Positions 26,974-36,109 of a stretch of 64,000 nucleotides of DNA are shown piece by piece. The DNA comes from Fibrobacterota bacterium. GTDB lineage: Bacteria; Fibrobacterota; Chitinivibrionia; Chitinivibrionales; Chitinispirillaceae. The notes under the pieces are model-generated. The model ran no database searches. It saw only the letters and a list, made by a program, of their open reading frames with translations, and was not told the origin of the DNA. Location: positions 62,001-126,000 of the forward strand of contig JAEYNR010000048.1 of assembly GCA_023412475.1 (NCBI GenBank), written 5' to 3'. Each line of letters begins with the position of its first letter. Position 1 is the stretch's first letter. A program made the position numbers and the translations under genes.

Positions 26974-29019
26974 TTGCAAATACCTGTGCGTAAGATTCTG
27001 TGGTCTGCCCAACAGCCACAAAACTACCTTCTTGATAAAGAATGGCTGGTGACCAATGGATTAGGCGGATACGCGTCGGGAACTCTTGCGGGGGCACTGA
27101 CCCGCCGGTATCATGCCTTGCTTACCGCCGCACTTCCTTCACCTCTGGGAAGGGTGGTTTTATTGAACCACCTGATCGAGCATCTGCTTCTGTCTGATTC
27201 GACCCAGGTTTGTATCTCCTGTGACCAGACGCATCTGACCGATATTACAGTTCATGGTGCCTCCTATCTCAGCGAATTCCGGCTCGAATGGGGACTTCCT
27301 GTATGGAGTTATAAAATCGGTGGCACACTGATGGAAAAACAAATTTTCATGCCTCATCTGCAAAACACAGTCCATATCTCCTACAGGGTGATTCATGGTG
27401 AAGAGCTCACTATCAACCTTCGGCCATCTATTGATTTTCGCAAGCATGATTCTTCTCTGAAGAAAGCTCAAAAGGATGACTATTACCTGATTGCCCACCA
27501 CTTTTATTACCAGATATATGCTGATCCGCTTTTCCCCAAACTCAACCTCTTTATCAGCGGGAAAAAGACAAGTTTCACTCTTGACGGAGGAGAGACTAAA
27601 GACATTCACCACTTCACTGAGGCAGACCGGGGCTATGATGCGGTGGGTTCTCTTTGGACTCCTGGTACCATTTCTGCCAGAATAGACTCTGGTAATCCTT
27701 TCACCATGACCGCGTCTTGTGAACCTGTAGAAAACGTGCTTGCAATGAATGCAGAAACTGCATTAAAAAAGGAAATAGAGAGAAGAGAAAAGCTTATCGG
27801 CCTTGCATCGGCAAAAGCGCAGGAAGGCATTGCTTGCGAGCTAGTAATAGCAGCAGATCAGTTTATAATTTCTCCAGTGGGTCGTTCACCGGATATAATC
27901 AGGAGTCATGCTTCAGGTGATGAACTCCGCTCAGTCATTGCCGGTTATCATTGGTTTACTGACTGGGGCCGCGACACCATGATCAGCCTCGAGGGGCTTG
28001 CTCTTGTTACCGGCAGATTTACTGAGGCAGGATGGATCTTGCGAACATTTGCACGCTATATCCATGAGGGGCTTATTCCAAACCTGTTCCCAGAAGGAGA
28101 AAAGGTGGGCAGATATAATACTGCCGATGCCACTTTGTGGTTCTTTCATGCTCTGAACCGCTATTTACAATACACTAATGACAGATTTACTCTCAATTCT
28201 CTTCTGGATATACTGACAGAGATTATAGATATACATGTTTTAGGAACTCTTTTTGGTATCGGTGCAGATCCTGCCGATGGTTTAATGAGGCAGGGGCAGG
28301 CGGGGCTGCAGTTAACCTGGATGGATGCGAAAGTGCAGGACTGGGTAGTTACACCCCGGGATGGAAAAGCGGTAGAGATAAATGCTTTGTGGTATAATGC
28401 TTTAAAGTTAATGGAAAAATGGATGAGGGAGGAGAAGGGAGACTCTTTCGCAATAGAGTTGGAAAAACTTTCTGCAAAAGTGTACAAATCCTTTAATGAA
28501 CGGTTCTGGAATGAGAAGCTCAATTACCTTTACGATGTTATTGATGGTGATCAGGGTTCAGATTGCTCCTGCAGACCAAATCAGATTCTTGCAATCTCTT
28601 TAGATTATCCGGTTTTAGACAAATCGAGATGGGAAGCGGTTATTAAAGTCGTATCCGAAAAGCTTCTGACTCCCTTTGGGCTGAGGACTCTTTCGAGGGA
28701 ACATCCGCATTTCAAACCAAAATACTTTGGAGATCTTCGGGCCAGAGATGCCGCTTATCATCAGGGGACAGTCTGGGCATGGCTGATAGGTCCTTTTATC
28801 GATGCTTGGCTTAAACTTCACCCAGGAAAGCAGGAAAAAGCTGGAGAATTTCTAAAAAGCTTTGATTCTCACCTTTCGGATGGCTGCATAGGTTCTGTAA
28901 GTGAAATTTTCGATGCACAAGATCCTTTTACTCCCCGTGGTTGTATAGCCCAGGCATGGAGTGTGGCAGAGGTTCTCAGATCTTTGGTTAAAACCCAGGC
29001 TAACTCAAGAAAATCGTAA
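26974..29019 (+). CDS. glycogen debranching enzyme (amylo-alpha-1,6-glucosidase type)
   Basis: The protein matches the bacterial/archaeal-type debranching enzyme. An N-terminal glucosyltransferase-associated region has EWLVTNGLGGYASGTLAGAL and RRYHALLTAA. The C-terminal (alpha/alpha)6 domain has HWFTDWGRDTMISLEGLAL (about 326-344), IPNLFPEGEKVGRYNTADAT, LTWMDAKVQDWVVTPRDGKA and RPNQILAISLDYPVL. It trims alpha-1,6 branches of glycogen or related glucans in the cytoplasm. The start is TTG five bases after a strong AAGGAGGT; no ATG competes. Length of 681 residues is typical. Confidence 0.93.
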   Translation: MQIPVRKILWSAQQPQNYLLDKEWLVTNGLGGYASGTLAGALTRRYHALLTAALPSPLGRVVLLNHLIEHLLLSDSTQVCISCDQTHLTDITVHGASYLSEFRLEWGLPVWSYKIGGTLMEKQIFMPHLQNTVHISYRVIHGEELTINLRPSIDFRKHDSSLKKAQKDDYYLIAHHFYYQIYADPLFPKLNLFISGKKTSFTLDGGETKDIHHFTEADRGYDAVGSLWTPGTISARIDSGNPFTMTASCEPVENVLAMNAETALKKEIERREKLIGLASAKAQEGIACELVIAADQFIISPVGRSPDIIRSHASGDELRSVIAGYHWFTDWGRDTMISLEGLALVTGRFTEAGWILRTFARYIHEGLIPNLFPEGEKVGRYNTADATLWFFHALNRYLQYTNDRFTLNSLLDILTEIIDIHVLGTLFGIGADPADGLMRQGQAGLQLTWMDAKVQDWVVTPRDGKAVEINALWYNALKLMEKWMREEKGDSFAIELEKLSAKVYKSFNERFWNEKLNYLYDVIDGDQGSDCSCRPNQILAISLDYPVLDKSRWEAVIKVVSEKLLTPFGLRTLSREHPHFKPKYFGDLRARDAAYHQGTVWAWLIGPFIDAWLKLHPGKQEKAGEFLKSFDSHLSDGCIGSVSEIFDAQDPFTPRGCIAQAWSVAEVLRSLVKTQANSRKS

Positions 29020-29194
29020 AGATTTTGTTACTACTCAACTATTTTCCCCGATAGTTTCGAAATCCCCAAAATTGAAACACTTTAGTTACTTGAAACGCTC
29101 TTATTGATATTTAGAATTTAGGATTTTGGAATTTGTTTAGGATTTAAGAATTGAGATTTGGATTTTTTCCTGAGTAGTCATTAATACGCTTTTA

Positions 29195-29220
29195 GGAATA
29201 GACAGTTGGGTAGTTACTTT
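29195..29220. repeat. dispersed GTAGTTAC element
   Basis: GGAATAGACAG followed by TTGGGTAGTTACTTT. It matches elements at 38552, 44656 and 49219 in both sequence and spacing. It ends about 55 bases before the M48 gene. Confidence 0.5.
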
Positions 29221-29274
29221 TTTTCCCACATAATGGCATATCTTTCGCTCTTTTCATATAAATCAGAGGTTTAT

Positions 29275-30126
29275 ATGAAAACTGTTGTTATCCTGGCCAC
29301 TATCACATTATTTCTCTTTACTCAGTGTTCACCGGTGCCTGTCAGTGGAAGGCGTCAATTAAACCTTATACCTCAATCACAAATGCTGGCCTTGAGCTTT
29401 CAGTCATACGAGCAGTTTCTTGATGAAAATCAGATAGTCAGAGGAACTGAAGAAGCAAGAATGGTTTCCACTGTAGGAAAAAGGATTCAGCGTTCAGTCG
29501 AACAGTATTTCAGAGCAGAAAATAATCTGGAACTGCTGGAGGGATTTCAGTGGGAATTTAATCTTGTGCAGGACAGCTCGGTTAACGCCTTTGCCATGCC
29601 AGGAGGTAAGACTGCGGTACTGACAGGGATTTTGCCGGTATGTGAAGATGCCAATGGTCTGGCGGTAGTTTTGGGCCATGAGATAGCGCATGCGGTAGCA
29701 AGGCATGGAAATGAGAGGATGAGTCAGTTACTGCTTGTTCAGTTGGGAGGTATGGCACTATCTGAGGCTTTATCGGAGCAGCCCCAACTTACCCAGCAGT
29801 TAGCGCTTATTGCATTTGGAGTTGGAACCCAGGTCGGAGTGCTTCTTCCATACAGTCGCATTCAGGAATCAGAGGCAGACCGGCTTGGGTTGATTTTCAT
29901 GGCCATGGCAGGTTATGATCCCCGAGAAGCGGTGGGGTTTTGGCAACGCATGGAAAAACAGGGTGGCCAATCGGTTCCTGAATTCCTCAGCACTCACCCT
30001 TCCACCGAAAACCGTATCCAGGATATCAGGAAACTGATTGCTGAGGCCATGAAATATTATAGGGAACAGAGCCTGAAGACTAAAAACGTAAAAAGGTATG
30101 CACTGCAGAGGTACCTAAAGAAATAA
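29275..30126 (+). CDS. M48-family metalloprotease lipoprotein
   Basis: A zinc protease probably anchored in the envelope. From the ATG at 29275 a lipoprotein signal ends at FTQC (Cys15). The catalytic motif HEIAHAVARHGNERMS gives HExxH and the third ligand lies in RIQESEADRLGL. SVNAFAMPGGKTAVLTGIL is the usual upstream motif of the M48 BepA/YcaL/LoiP group that removes misassembled outer-membrane proteins. The in-frame ATG at 29206 would bury the signal and is rejected. The 3' end overlaps the convergent YvlD-like gene by 47 bases. Confidence 0.92.
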   Translation: MKTVVILATITLFLFTQCSPVPVSGRRQLNLIPQSQMLALSFQSYEQFLDENQIVRGTEEARMVSTVGKRIQRSVEQYFRAENNLELLEGFQWEFNLVQDSSVNAFAMPGGKTAVLTGILPVCEDANGLAVVLGHEIAHAVARHGNERMSQLLLVQLGGMALSEALSEQPQLTQQLALIAFGVGTQVGVLLPYSRIQESEADRLGLIFMAMAGYDPREAVGFWQRMEKQGGQSVPEFLSTHPSTENRIQDIRKLIAEAMKYYREQSLKTKNVKRYALQRYLKK

Positions 30127-30418
30127 GTAAAGCGGTAAGCAGAGTCCATCCAAAGCCATCAATCCGGAAATCTTCAATCAGTTTATCGGTCAGCCACAGA
30201 AAAAAGGCATTGATTATAAATTTAAACAGCCCAAGAGTAAGAAGGACCAGTGGAAAGGTGAAAAATACAAATAGCCATCCCAGCAGAAAATTCAGAAGAC
30301 TGTAGATGATGGCGACCCAGATTGCGGTTGATGGTTTTTTAATATGTACTGCAGGCAGAAGCTGGCCGATAAGGTAGATGATCCCTGCCATAATCCCCAC
30401 ATTTAATAGAATACGCAC
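30080..30418 (-). CDS. YvlD-like / phage holin family 4 membrane protein
   Basis: A 112-residue protein with four transmembrane helices and the family patterns AIIYSLLNFLLGWLF, FPLVLLTLGLFKFIINAFFLW and a central LTDKLI. Despite the domain name it is usually a chromosomal membrane protein of unknown role, not a phage lysis gene, and no phage genes surround it. It overlaps the end of the M48 gene tail-to-tail. Confidence 0.88.
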   Translation of the reverse strand: MRILLNVGIMAGIIYLIGQLLPAVHIKKPSTAIWVAIIYSLLNFLLGWLFVFFTFPLVLLTLGLFKFIINAFFLWLTDKLIEDFRIDGFGWTLLTALLISLGTSAVHTFLRF

Positions 30419-30596
30419 CGTTTTGTCTCCTTCTTTTTTTAGTTTTTGCGGCCAACAGTAGAATAATTCCTAACATAAATAATGCACTCACATTATAAAA
30501 GCGACAAAAAGGGGCAATTTCATCATGGCATTCACTTTGCAGATCTATCAAAACTGAAAACATGTGCTTTCACTCTTTTTACAGGTGATTTTTTAT

Positions 30597-30980
30597 ATGA
30601 CAAAAGTAATGGTAGTTATTTACGAAAGTGATGAATCTCTGATAGAGAGGTATATGACGGAGCTGAGCCATACCGGCTTTGAAATTATTACCAGGATAGC
30701 TCGTGATCTACACTCATTTCTGGATTTTATCAGAGAATTCAAACCTCAATTAGTATTGATGAGCAGTAGGATTGCCGGACTTGGAGAGGTTCTTTTAGGT
30801 TTGCGGCAAAACCACCCGATACCAGCTCCGCTGATATTGATAGGTGAACTGGAGCGCCAAGAGGATTTTCGGCTTTCGATTAAAAACGGTGCATATGATT
30901 ACGTTTCAGTTGAAAAGATATACCGTTTGGCAAATTCTTCCAGCAACGCTATTCGGTATCATTTGTTGGAGAGTGCTTAG
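30597..30980 (+). CDS. stand-alone pseudo-receiver domain
   Basis: A single response-regulator-like receiver fold of 127 residues: VMVVIYESDESLIERYM, then FKPQLVLMSSRIAGL, then ILIGELERQEDFRLSIKNGA and YDYVSVEKIYRL. The phosphoacceptor Asp expected after LVLM is Ser56, and the conserved Lys expected after DYV is replaced, so it cannot be a normal phospho-switch. No output domain is present. The start at 30597 has CAGGTGA eight bases upstream. Confidence 0.75.
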   Translation: MTKVMVVIYESDESLIERYMTELSHTGFEIITRIARDLHSFLDFIREFKPQLVLMSSRIAGLGEVLLGLRQNHPIPAPLILIGELERQEDFRLSIKNGAYDYVSVEKIYRLANSSSNAIRYHLLESA

Positions 30981-31091
30981 AGGTAATCTTTTATTTGGTA
31001 AGCACGTAACATATCACAGCGTTTTTCTGGCACATTCTTTGATTCTCCTAGTAATTCAAGAGGTTACACTTACCAAGCAAGGAGCCCGAAT

Positions 31092-31274
31092 ATGAGTAGT
31101 GAAGTATATCTGCCCGAATGTGTTGTTTGCGGCAAGATAAAATTAAATGGTTACTGGTATCAGCCTTTTCAGACTCCTCCCCACTTTCCTAACTATCAGG
31201 GAGCTCTCTGTCCAGACTGCCAGGCTAAAAAACAAGCTAAAAAAGAACAGTTTACAACAGGACAAAAAAGCTGA
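31092..31274 (+). CDS. small four-cysteine protein
   Basis: A 60-residue protein with CVVCGK near residue 10 and CPDCQ near residue 40, spaced as a treble-clef or zinc-ribbon pair, and a Lys-rich tail. AAGGAG provides the ribosome binding site. The family is not recognised; a metal-stabilised adaptor is possible. It precedes another small gene 37 bases downstream. Confidence 0.7.
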   Translation: MSSEVYLPECVVCGKIKLNGYWYQPFQTPPHFPNYQGALCPDCQAKKQAKKEQFTTGQKS

Positions 31275-31311
31275 CCCAGGATTCTTTTTTCCGCTATAGA
31301 AGGAGGTTTAA

Positions 31312-31587
31312 ATGAAACTGGTACTTACCGTTACTGCAGTTTTCGAGTTTGCTGAAAATATCAGTATTGAAGAGGTAGCTGAAAGTGATGAGGATTATGG
31401 AAAACATATCATCTATAAAGGCCATAAAATCCAGCCAGTTATAGATTTTCTGGAATATCAGGGAAAAATTGATGATATCCACACCTGGGAAACCCCCGAC
31501 GAACAGATCAGCGATGAAATCTATGATTGTCTGCAATCTGAGGACTACACCCTCATAGAAATCGAAAATAAAGAGGAGGAGCATTGA
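31312..31587 (+). CDS. small acidic hypothetical protein (91 aa)
   Basis: A strongly acidic soluble protein starting MKLVLTVTAVFEFAENISIE with a predicted alpha/beta make-up and an Asp/Glu-rich end. A perfect AGGAGG lies upstream, so expression is likely. No family is recognised. It probably shares a transcript with the preceding four-cysteine protein. Confidence 0.7.
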   Translation: MKLVLTVTAVFEFAENISIEEVAESDEDYGKHIIYKGHKIQPVIDFLEYQGKIDDIHTWETPDEQISDEIYDCLQSEDYTLIEIENKEEEH

Positions 31588-31703
31588 ATTCATCCTCCTC
31601 TAAATTCTGCCAATTTCCTCTTTGACTTTTTTCCTGCCAGTAGGATCTTTTAATGCTTATATTACAATAGTCTGTTATTTTCTCAAAACCAAATTTGCAG
31701 GAG

Positions 31704-31746
31704 CTATGCTGAGCATAGGAACAAAAAAGGTACACAAGTCGTGTAC
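31704..31746. promoter_or_regulatory. paired palindromes and -10 box upstream of the TIGR02147 gene
   Basis: CTATGCT-G-AGCATAG (31704-31718) is one perfect dyad and GTACAC-AAGTC-GTGTAC (31730-31746) a second. TATAAT follows at 31755-31760 with no good -35 box, and the second dyad covers the -35 position. This is what an activator- or repressor-controlled promoter would look like; the protein that binds is unknown. Confidence 0.55.
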
Positions 31747-31810
31747 ACAAAACGTATAATCCTAATTATTATTCAAGACTCAATTCAAACGTTTTGTCTA
31801 TATTTAAATC

Positions 31811-32665
31811 ATGTTAAGCGTATTTAATTTTATTGATTACAGAAAATTTCTATCAGAATACTATCAGAATAAAAAGAAAACTGCAAGTTATTTCTCCTAT
31901 CGCTATTTTTCTCAGAAATTAGGTATCAATTCACCATCTTTTCTTAAGCACGTCATCGATGGCCAGAGAAATCTTACCCCTCAGATGACCGAACGGTTCG
32001 CTAAAGCTCTGGGACTTTCACCCAGAGAGAAAAAATTCTTCTATAATCTGGTGCTTTTCAATCAGGCCAAAACATCGGTGGAAAAACAGGAGTATTACGC
32101 GGTACTAAGATCAATGATCAGTGGTATAAGAGAGTCGGTACTTAATGCGAATCAGTATGACTTTTATTCCAAATGGTACACGCCTGTAATAAGAGAGCTG
32201 ATCTGTTTATGTGATTTTAAGGATAATTATGATTTGATGGCTTCTGTGCTCAAACCTAAAATCGAAGCCTTCCATGCAAAAGCTGCCGTAAACCTCCTTC
32301 TTAAGCTGAAGCTGGTGGAGAGACTTGAAAATGGCAGATTCAAACAAACCTCTTCTGCCATTGTCGCCGATGACTCAGTGTCATCACTGGCTATAAAAAA
32401 CTTTACCCGCAATATGCTTGATCAATCTAAAATTGCTCTGGATACTATCGACAGGAACAACAGACACATATCCGGAATCACCATGGGGATATCTCCCGAA
32501 GCTTACGAACTGCTCACTACAGAAATCGAGGCATTTAAGGACAGGGTTAAATTTATTGTTAATAATGACAATAAAAGCAGCAGAATCTATCAAATGAGCA
32601 TCTCTCTTTTTCCGGTCAGCGAAGATCTTCACTCTATAAATACCAAGGATACAGGCACAGCATGA
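31811..32665 (+). CDS. TIGR02147 family protein
   Basis: A 284-residue protein of the TIGR02147 family, known almost only from Fibrobacter and relatives. The typical start FNFIDYRKFLSEYYQNKK and RYFSQKLGINSPSFLKHVID, with an Xre/Cro-like helix-turn-helix feel (LTPQMTERFAKALGLSPREK), is followed by the conserved C-terminal half (SPEAYELLTTEIEAFKDRV). It is probably a DNA-binding regulator. Its stop overlaps the start of the lipoprotein gene by four bases (ATGA), so the pair is coupled. Confidence 0.9.
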   Translation: MLSVFNFIDYRKFLSEYYQNKKKTASYFSYRYFSQKLGINSPSFLKHVIDGQRNLTPQMTERFAKALGLSPREKKFFYNLVLFNQAKTSVEKQEYYAVLRSMISGIRESVLNANQYDFYSKWYTPVIRELICLCDFKDNYDLMASVLKPKIEAFHAKAAVNLLLKLKLVERLENGRFKQTSSAIVADDSVSSLAIKNFTRNMLDQSKIALDTIDRNNRHISGITMGISPEAYELLTTEIEAFKDRVKFIVNNDNKSSRIYQMSISLFPVSEDLHSINTKDTGTA

Positions 32666-34317
32666 GCAATCTGATTCTTCTACTGCTTAGCTGTGTAGTG
32701 CTGTTTATCAGTTGTTCCCCAGATCATGCTGGTGGCACATCAGATACCGGTAACGCCAAAGTCGCAGCAGTAATCTACACAAGTGATGGCAAGCGGGCTG
32801 CAGGTGTTCCGGTGGTATGTTGTCCGATAGATTATCTGGCCGATTTCACTTCAGACTCCTTCTCATCTCCTAATCCCAGAATTGTTGAAACAATGACAGA
32901 TGATTCGGGTTTCTTCACTATCGACTCGATCGGTGAAGGCGATTACATAATTGAAGTAAATGACCGGGAATCATCTGTGATCTCTATCAGAGTTGAAGTT
33001 TCCGACCAATCTACTTCGACAATTTCCCTTAATGACACATTGAAATCTTATGCAAGCCTGCAGGGGAATGCAGGTCAGGTTACCGACTCATCCTTAAAGA
33101 GATATCTTCTGATTTACGGGCTTGATCGCTGTGTACCTGTTTCCACCGATGGATCATTTGCTCTCAACGATCTGCCTGATGGCAGGTTTGATTTATTGAT
33201 AACGTCTGACAACGATGATTGGATTCCATGCAAAATTGACAGTGTACATTTTTCGTCAGCCCAAACAGTGTCGATTCCATTTGCCGGCTGGAGTAAAAGA
33301 TGTACTATTTCTTTGAATACCACCTCTTCAGGTGCTGACATCAAAGAGAATGTATATAACTTTCCAGTGTTGATCAGACTATCAGAAAGCAATTTCGACT
33401 TCAGTAATATCGACGGAAGCGACTGTATATTTATTGATTCTCAGAATAAGCAGCTCCGTTTTGAGATCGAGCAATGGGATATCACCAAAAAATTCGCCAG
33501 TATCTGGGTATCGCTGGACACAGTTTATGGCAACAGTGACAAGCAAACCATAACTATGCTCGGTGGAAACCGTAACAATGTGTTACCTAACCTCCTCACT
33601 GTATTTGATTCTTCCTTTGGTTTTTTAGGATGTTACCATTTTAATGGAAATCTTGATAATGCTGCCTTAAATCACTATAATGGAATTGACAGTGGCTCAT
33701 TTGATACCAGTGAGGGTGTCATTGGACGTGCCCGTAGTTTCGATGGTTTCAGTAGTTTTTTCCGAATCGAAGATCTTCCTGATCGTCCCAGCGGATCAAT
33801 CTCCTGCTGGTTCAGACCGGGCATGAACATCGATCAGTTCACCTCAAAGACACAGGGAATCTGGGGTAAGAAAATTAAGGATGACTATAATTTTACCCTT
33901 AGTCTTCAGGGGGTGGATTTCTTTAGTGGTAGTGATATCGGAGTCGCTGGAAAGCTGATAACCAAGCTGGAGGATACGGAAGGTGGAGAATATCTGGCAA
34001 GTATAACACCAAACTTTTTCGGTTATGTCTGGTATTTTGTTTACTGGAGTTGGGGTGAAGGGAGCAACTCACTTTACATAAATGGAATTCTCGAAAATTC
34101 GATACCTGAATACCGTGCAGTATCGGGTGAAGCAAGTGATGAGATCGGCCGAAGTCTCTATGATGCTTCCAATATTCAGGATGGTGTACCGGGTTATTTT
34201 TATGGTACTCTCGATGAGTTCCGGTTAGATAGCAGGGCCAGAAATGCAGATTGGATTAAATTAAGTTATATGAATCAACGGCCAGATCAAAGGCTGATAA
34301 CCATAGTTAACCCTTAA
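32662..34317 (+). CDS. surface lipoprotein with DUF2341 and LamG-like domains
   Basis: A lipoprotein signal (lipobox ISC, Cys19) precedes an Ig/carboxypeptidase-regulatory-like repeat (about 30-110, KVAAVIYTSDGKRAAGVPVV) and a second one. A DUF2341 domain follows (about 215-310, NFPVLIRLSESNFDF, RFEIEQWD, IWVSLDTVYG). The C-terminus is a LamG/concanavalin-like lectin domain (about 325-551, GCYHFNGNLDNAALNHYNG, SISCWFRPG, LYINGILENS). Proteins of this build in Fibrobacter relatives sit on the cell surface and may bind carbohydrates. It is the second gene of a two-gene unit with the TIGR02147 protein. Confidence 0.88.
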   Translation: MSNLILLLLSCVVLFISCSPDHAGGTSDTGNAKVAAVIYTSDGKRAAGVPVVCCPIDYLADFTSDSFSSPNPRIVETMTDDSGFFTIDSIGEGDYIIEVNDRESSVISIRVEVSDQSTSTISLNDTLKSYASLQGNAGQVTDSSLKRYLLIYGLDRCVPVSTDGSFALNDLPDGRFDLLITSDNDDWIPCKIDSVHFSSAQTVSIPFAGWSKRCTISLNTTSSGADIKENVYNFPVLIRLSESNFDFSNIDGSDCIFIDSQNKQLRFEIEQWDITKKFASIWVSLDTVYGNSDKQTITMLGGNRNNVLPNLLTVFDSSFGFLGCYHFNGNLDNAALNHYNGIDSGSFDTSEGVIGRARSFDGFSSFFRIEDLPDRPSGSISCWFRPGMNIDQFTSKTQGIWGKKIKDDYNFTLSLQGVDFFSGSDIGVAGKLITKLEDTEGGEYLASITPNFFGYVWYFVYWSWGEGSNSLYINGILENSIPEYRAVSGEASDEIGRSLYDASNIQDGVPGYFYGTLDEFRLDSRARNADWIKLSYMNQRPDQRLITIVNP

Positions 34318-34338
34318 CAGCATATCTTAACACTTATA

Positions 34339-35400
34339 TCAGTATTTCTGAAGAATAGATAACAACTGTTTGTTTATCCTTTGTGGGTTATCGTATTGTT
34401 CAAGTTTGCTGTGAAGGCTTTCGCCTCTGGATATTATCCCAAAATCAAGATTCTTATAATTCCAGTAACTGAAACCGATATCCATTTCTTTGCAAACTGA
34501 CAAAAGATCATCTATCCACCGCAATTGTAACTGCATAGGAACCAGTGCAAAGACTCCGAATTCATTGCATATTACTGGTGCACCATATTTCTCTCCAAAC
34601 TTCTTAACAGGTGCGATTTCCTCGACAAAGCGATCCCTGTTCCAGATACCTGCCGATGCAGTCCCATATTTACGGGCCAAACCTTTTCCATAATCACCAG
34701 GATATTCCCGTTTTTCTCTTATCTCTGGTTCTCTTATCCAGGGAGCAAACTGATGAGTAAAGAGGAGCGGCTCATAGAAATGGAAACAGTAAATCATATT
34801 ATCCAGGTCTACCGGATTCATTTGAAAATAAGCAGATGGACTGTTCCACATATTTGAACCTACAATTATCGGTATCTTCGAAGCATACCTGCGGATGTTT
34901 TTACACAGTTTATCTTTAATATTATTCCATATTTCTGCATTGGGAGCTACCGGTTCGTTAAGCACCTCATAAAAAATATGATCATTGTCGCTATAGCGTT
35001 CAGAAAGGCAAGCCCAGATTTTTTCGGTTTTTTTCAAATAAGAGGGATCTACAAAGAGGTTCTGGATCGCAACATTATCGGATTCTGCGAAATCGTGCCC
35101 TGGACATTCATGCAGATCTATAATTATGGAAAGTTCTGTATTATGAGCCCATCGCAGAGCCTGGTCCAAATAGCGTAGCCGATATTCATAAGGATTGCCA
35201 TTCTCATCAAAAAAGATGTAATAGTCTATCGGAACACGCACATGGTTGAAGCCCCATTCTTTCACCTGAAGAAAATCTTCTTCAGTAATAAATGATTCTA
35301 TATGCGCATCAATACCGGGAAAATTATCCGGATCTTTCTCCTTGATAGCATCTATCTGACTTAGCCAACCACCTACATTAATTCCTCGTAAATGTTCCAT
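34339..35400 (-). CDS. glycoside hydrolase family 5 (beta-glucanase/cellulase-like)
   Basis: A (beta/alpha)8 retaining hydrolase. RGINVGGWL at the N-terminus, FNHVRVPIDYYIF, the acid/base Glu149 in YEVLNEP, CFHFYEP, and the nucleophile Glu280 in VICNEFGVF are all present. Length of 353 residues covers only the catalytic domain. There is no signal peptide or binding module, so it probably acts in the cytoplasm on imported oligosaccharides. The substrate (beta-1,4 or beta-1,3 glucan) cannot be settled from sequence alone. Confidence 0.92.
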   Translation of the reverse strand: MEHLRGINVGGWLSQIDAIKEKDPDNFPGIDAHIESFITEEDFLQVKEWGFNHVRVPIDYYIFFDENGNPYEYRLRYLDQALRWAHNTELSIIIDLHECPGHDFAESDNVAIQNLFVDPSYLKKTEKIWACLSERYSDNDHIFYEVLNEPVAPNAEIWNNIKDKLCKNIRRYASKIPIIVGSNMWNSPSAYFQMNPVDLDNMIYCFHFYEPLLFTHQFAPWIREPEIREKREYPGDYGKGLARKYGTASAGIWNRDRFVEEIAPVKKFGEKYGAPVICNEFGVFALVPMQLQLRWIDDLLSVCKEMDIGFSYWNYKNLDFGIISRGESLHSKLEQYDNPQRINKQLLSILQKY

Positions 35401-35555
35401 AGCTTTCCATTCTTTTTTATCGGTCTTTGAATCTTTTGCAATACTTGCCTATCTCCACGCTGGTCATTTCTGTTCGGGATTTCTGATTTATTACTTTTTG
35501 ATCAGAATAACCCTTTATGGAGTGAGCTCTATCGTCAGCCCACTTGAATATGAAA

Positions 35556-35816
35556 TCAATAGTGATCTCCTTCTTTTAACTTCCGAACAAGTTTAAGCTC
35601 AGCAGCATCGGTTCCACTTTTTACTTCTGTACAATTTATTGGAATAACCTCTGCCCCTCCAATCGATGCGGTTAATAAATCCGAAAGCCCGGAGGCATAA
35701 CTTTTAGGTATTCCACCATGTTCACAGCCGGCATCCAGATACATTGGAAGAGCATCCAGTGCAAAAACTGGAAAAATTATCGAAAAAAAGAGCAGGATTA
35801 ATAGTTTTTTTCCCAT
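35556..35816 (-). CDS. short exported protein, possibly truncated
   Basis: A clear signal peptide (about 1-19, ending VFALD) and an AGGAGGAG-like ribosome binding site indicate a real start. The mature part is only 65 residues (LDAGCEHGGIPKSYASGLSD onward) and stops abruptly after GDHY. A one-frame shift at the stop would add about 11 residues ending in SGLTIELTP, so a recent frameshift is possible. Family unknown. A run of nine G (35900-35908) lies upstream of the start, on its minus strand a C tract. Confidence 0.5.
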   Translation of the reverse strand: MGKKLLILLFFSIIFPVFALDALPMYLDAGCEHGGIPKSYASGLSDLLTASIGGAEVIPINCTEVKSGTDAAELKLVRKLKEGDHY

Positions 35817-36026
35817 TACTCCTCCAAACTGCTCATCTGTTTTATTTTTGTCCTATAATATAATTTGAACTTCAAACAACTACCACAGCAGGAAAGACTG
35901 GGGGGGGGAAATCCGAAACACAAAATCTCAAATGAGAAATGGGAAAGAGATTTCAAATTGAAAAGGCAAACAGGTTTGTAATAATCTGTACCGATAAACA
36001 GGAAAACTTATTGCTGAAACATGATA

Positions 36027-36062
36027 CCTGCTGCCGAAGAGGATTCCTCGTCAGGCAGCAGG
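36027..36062. other. nested hairpin downstream of metY
   Basis: CCTGCTGCC (36027-36035) pairs with GGCAGCAGG (36054-36062), and the loop itself holds GAGGA-TTCCTC. No T run follows on either strand, so this is a structured 3' region of the metY transcript and not a standard intrinsic terminator. Confidence 0.5.
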
Positions 36063-36109
36063 AAAATTATTTCTACGAAGTACTACTGGTAATGGGAAAA
36101 GTCCAGAAA

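Noticed and set aside
30080..30418. phage holin or prophage remnant
   Set aside because: The domain is the chromosomal YvlD-like type and no phage genes are near.
31028..31042. TGGCAC-N5-TTGA before the small four-cysteine gene
   Set aside because: The essential GC at -12 is GA.
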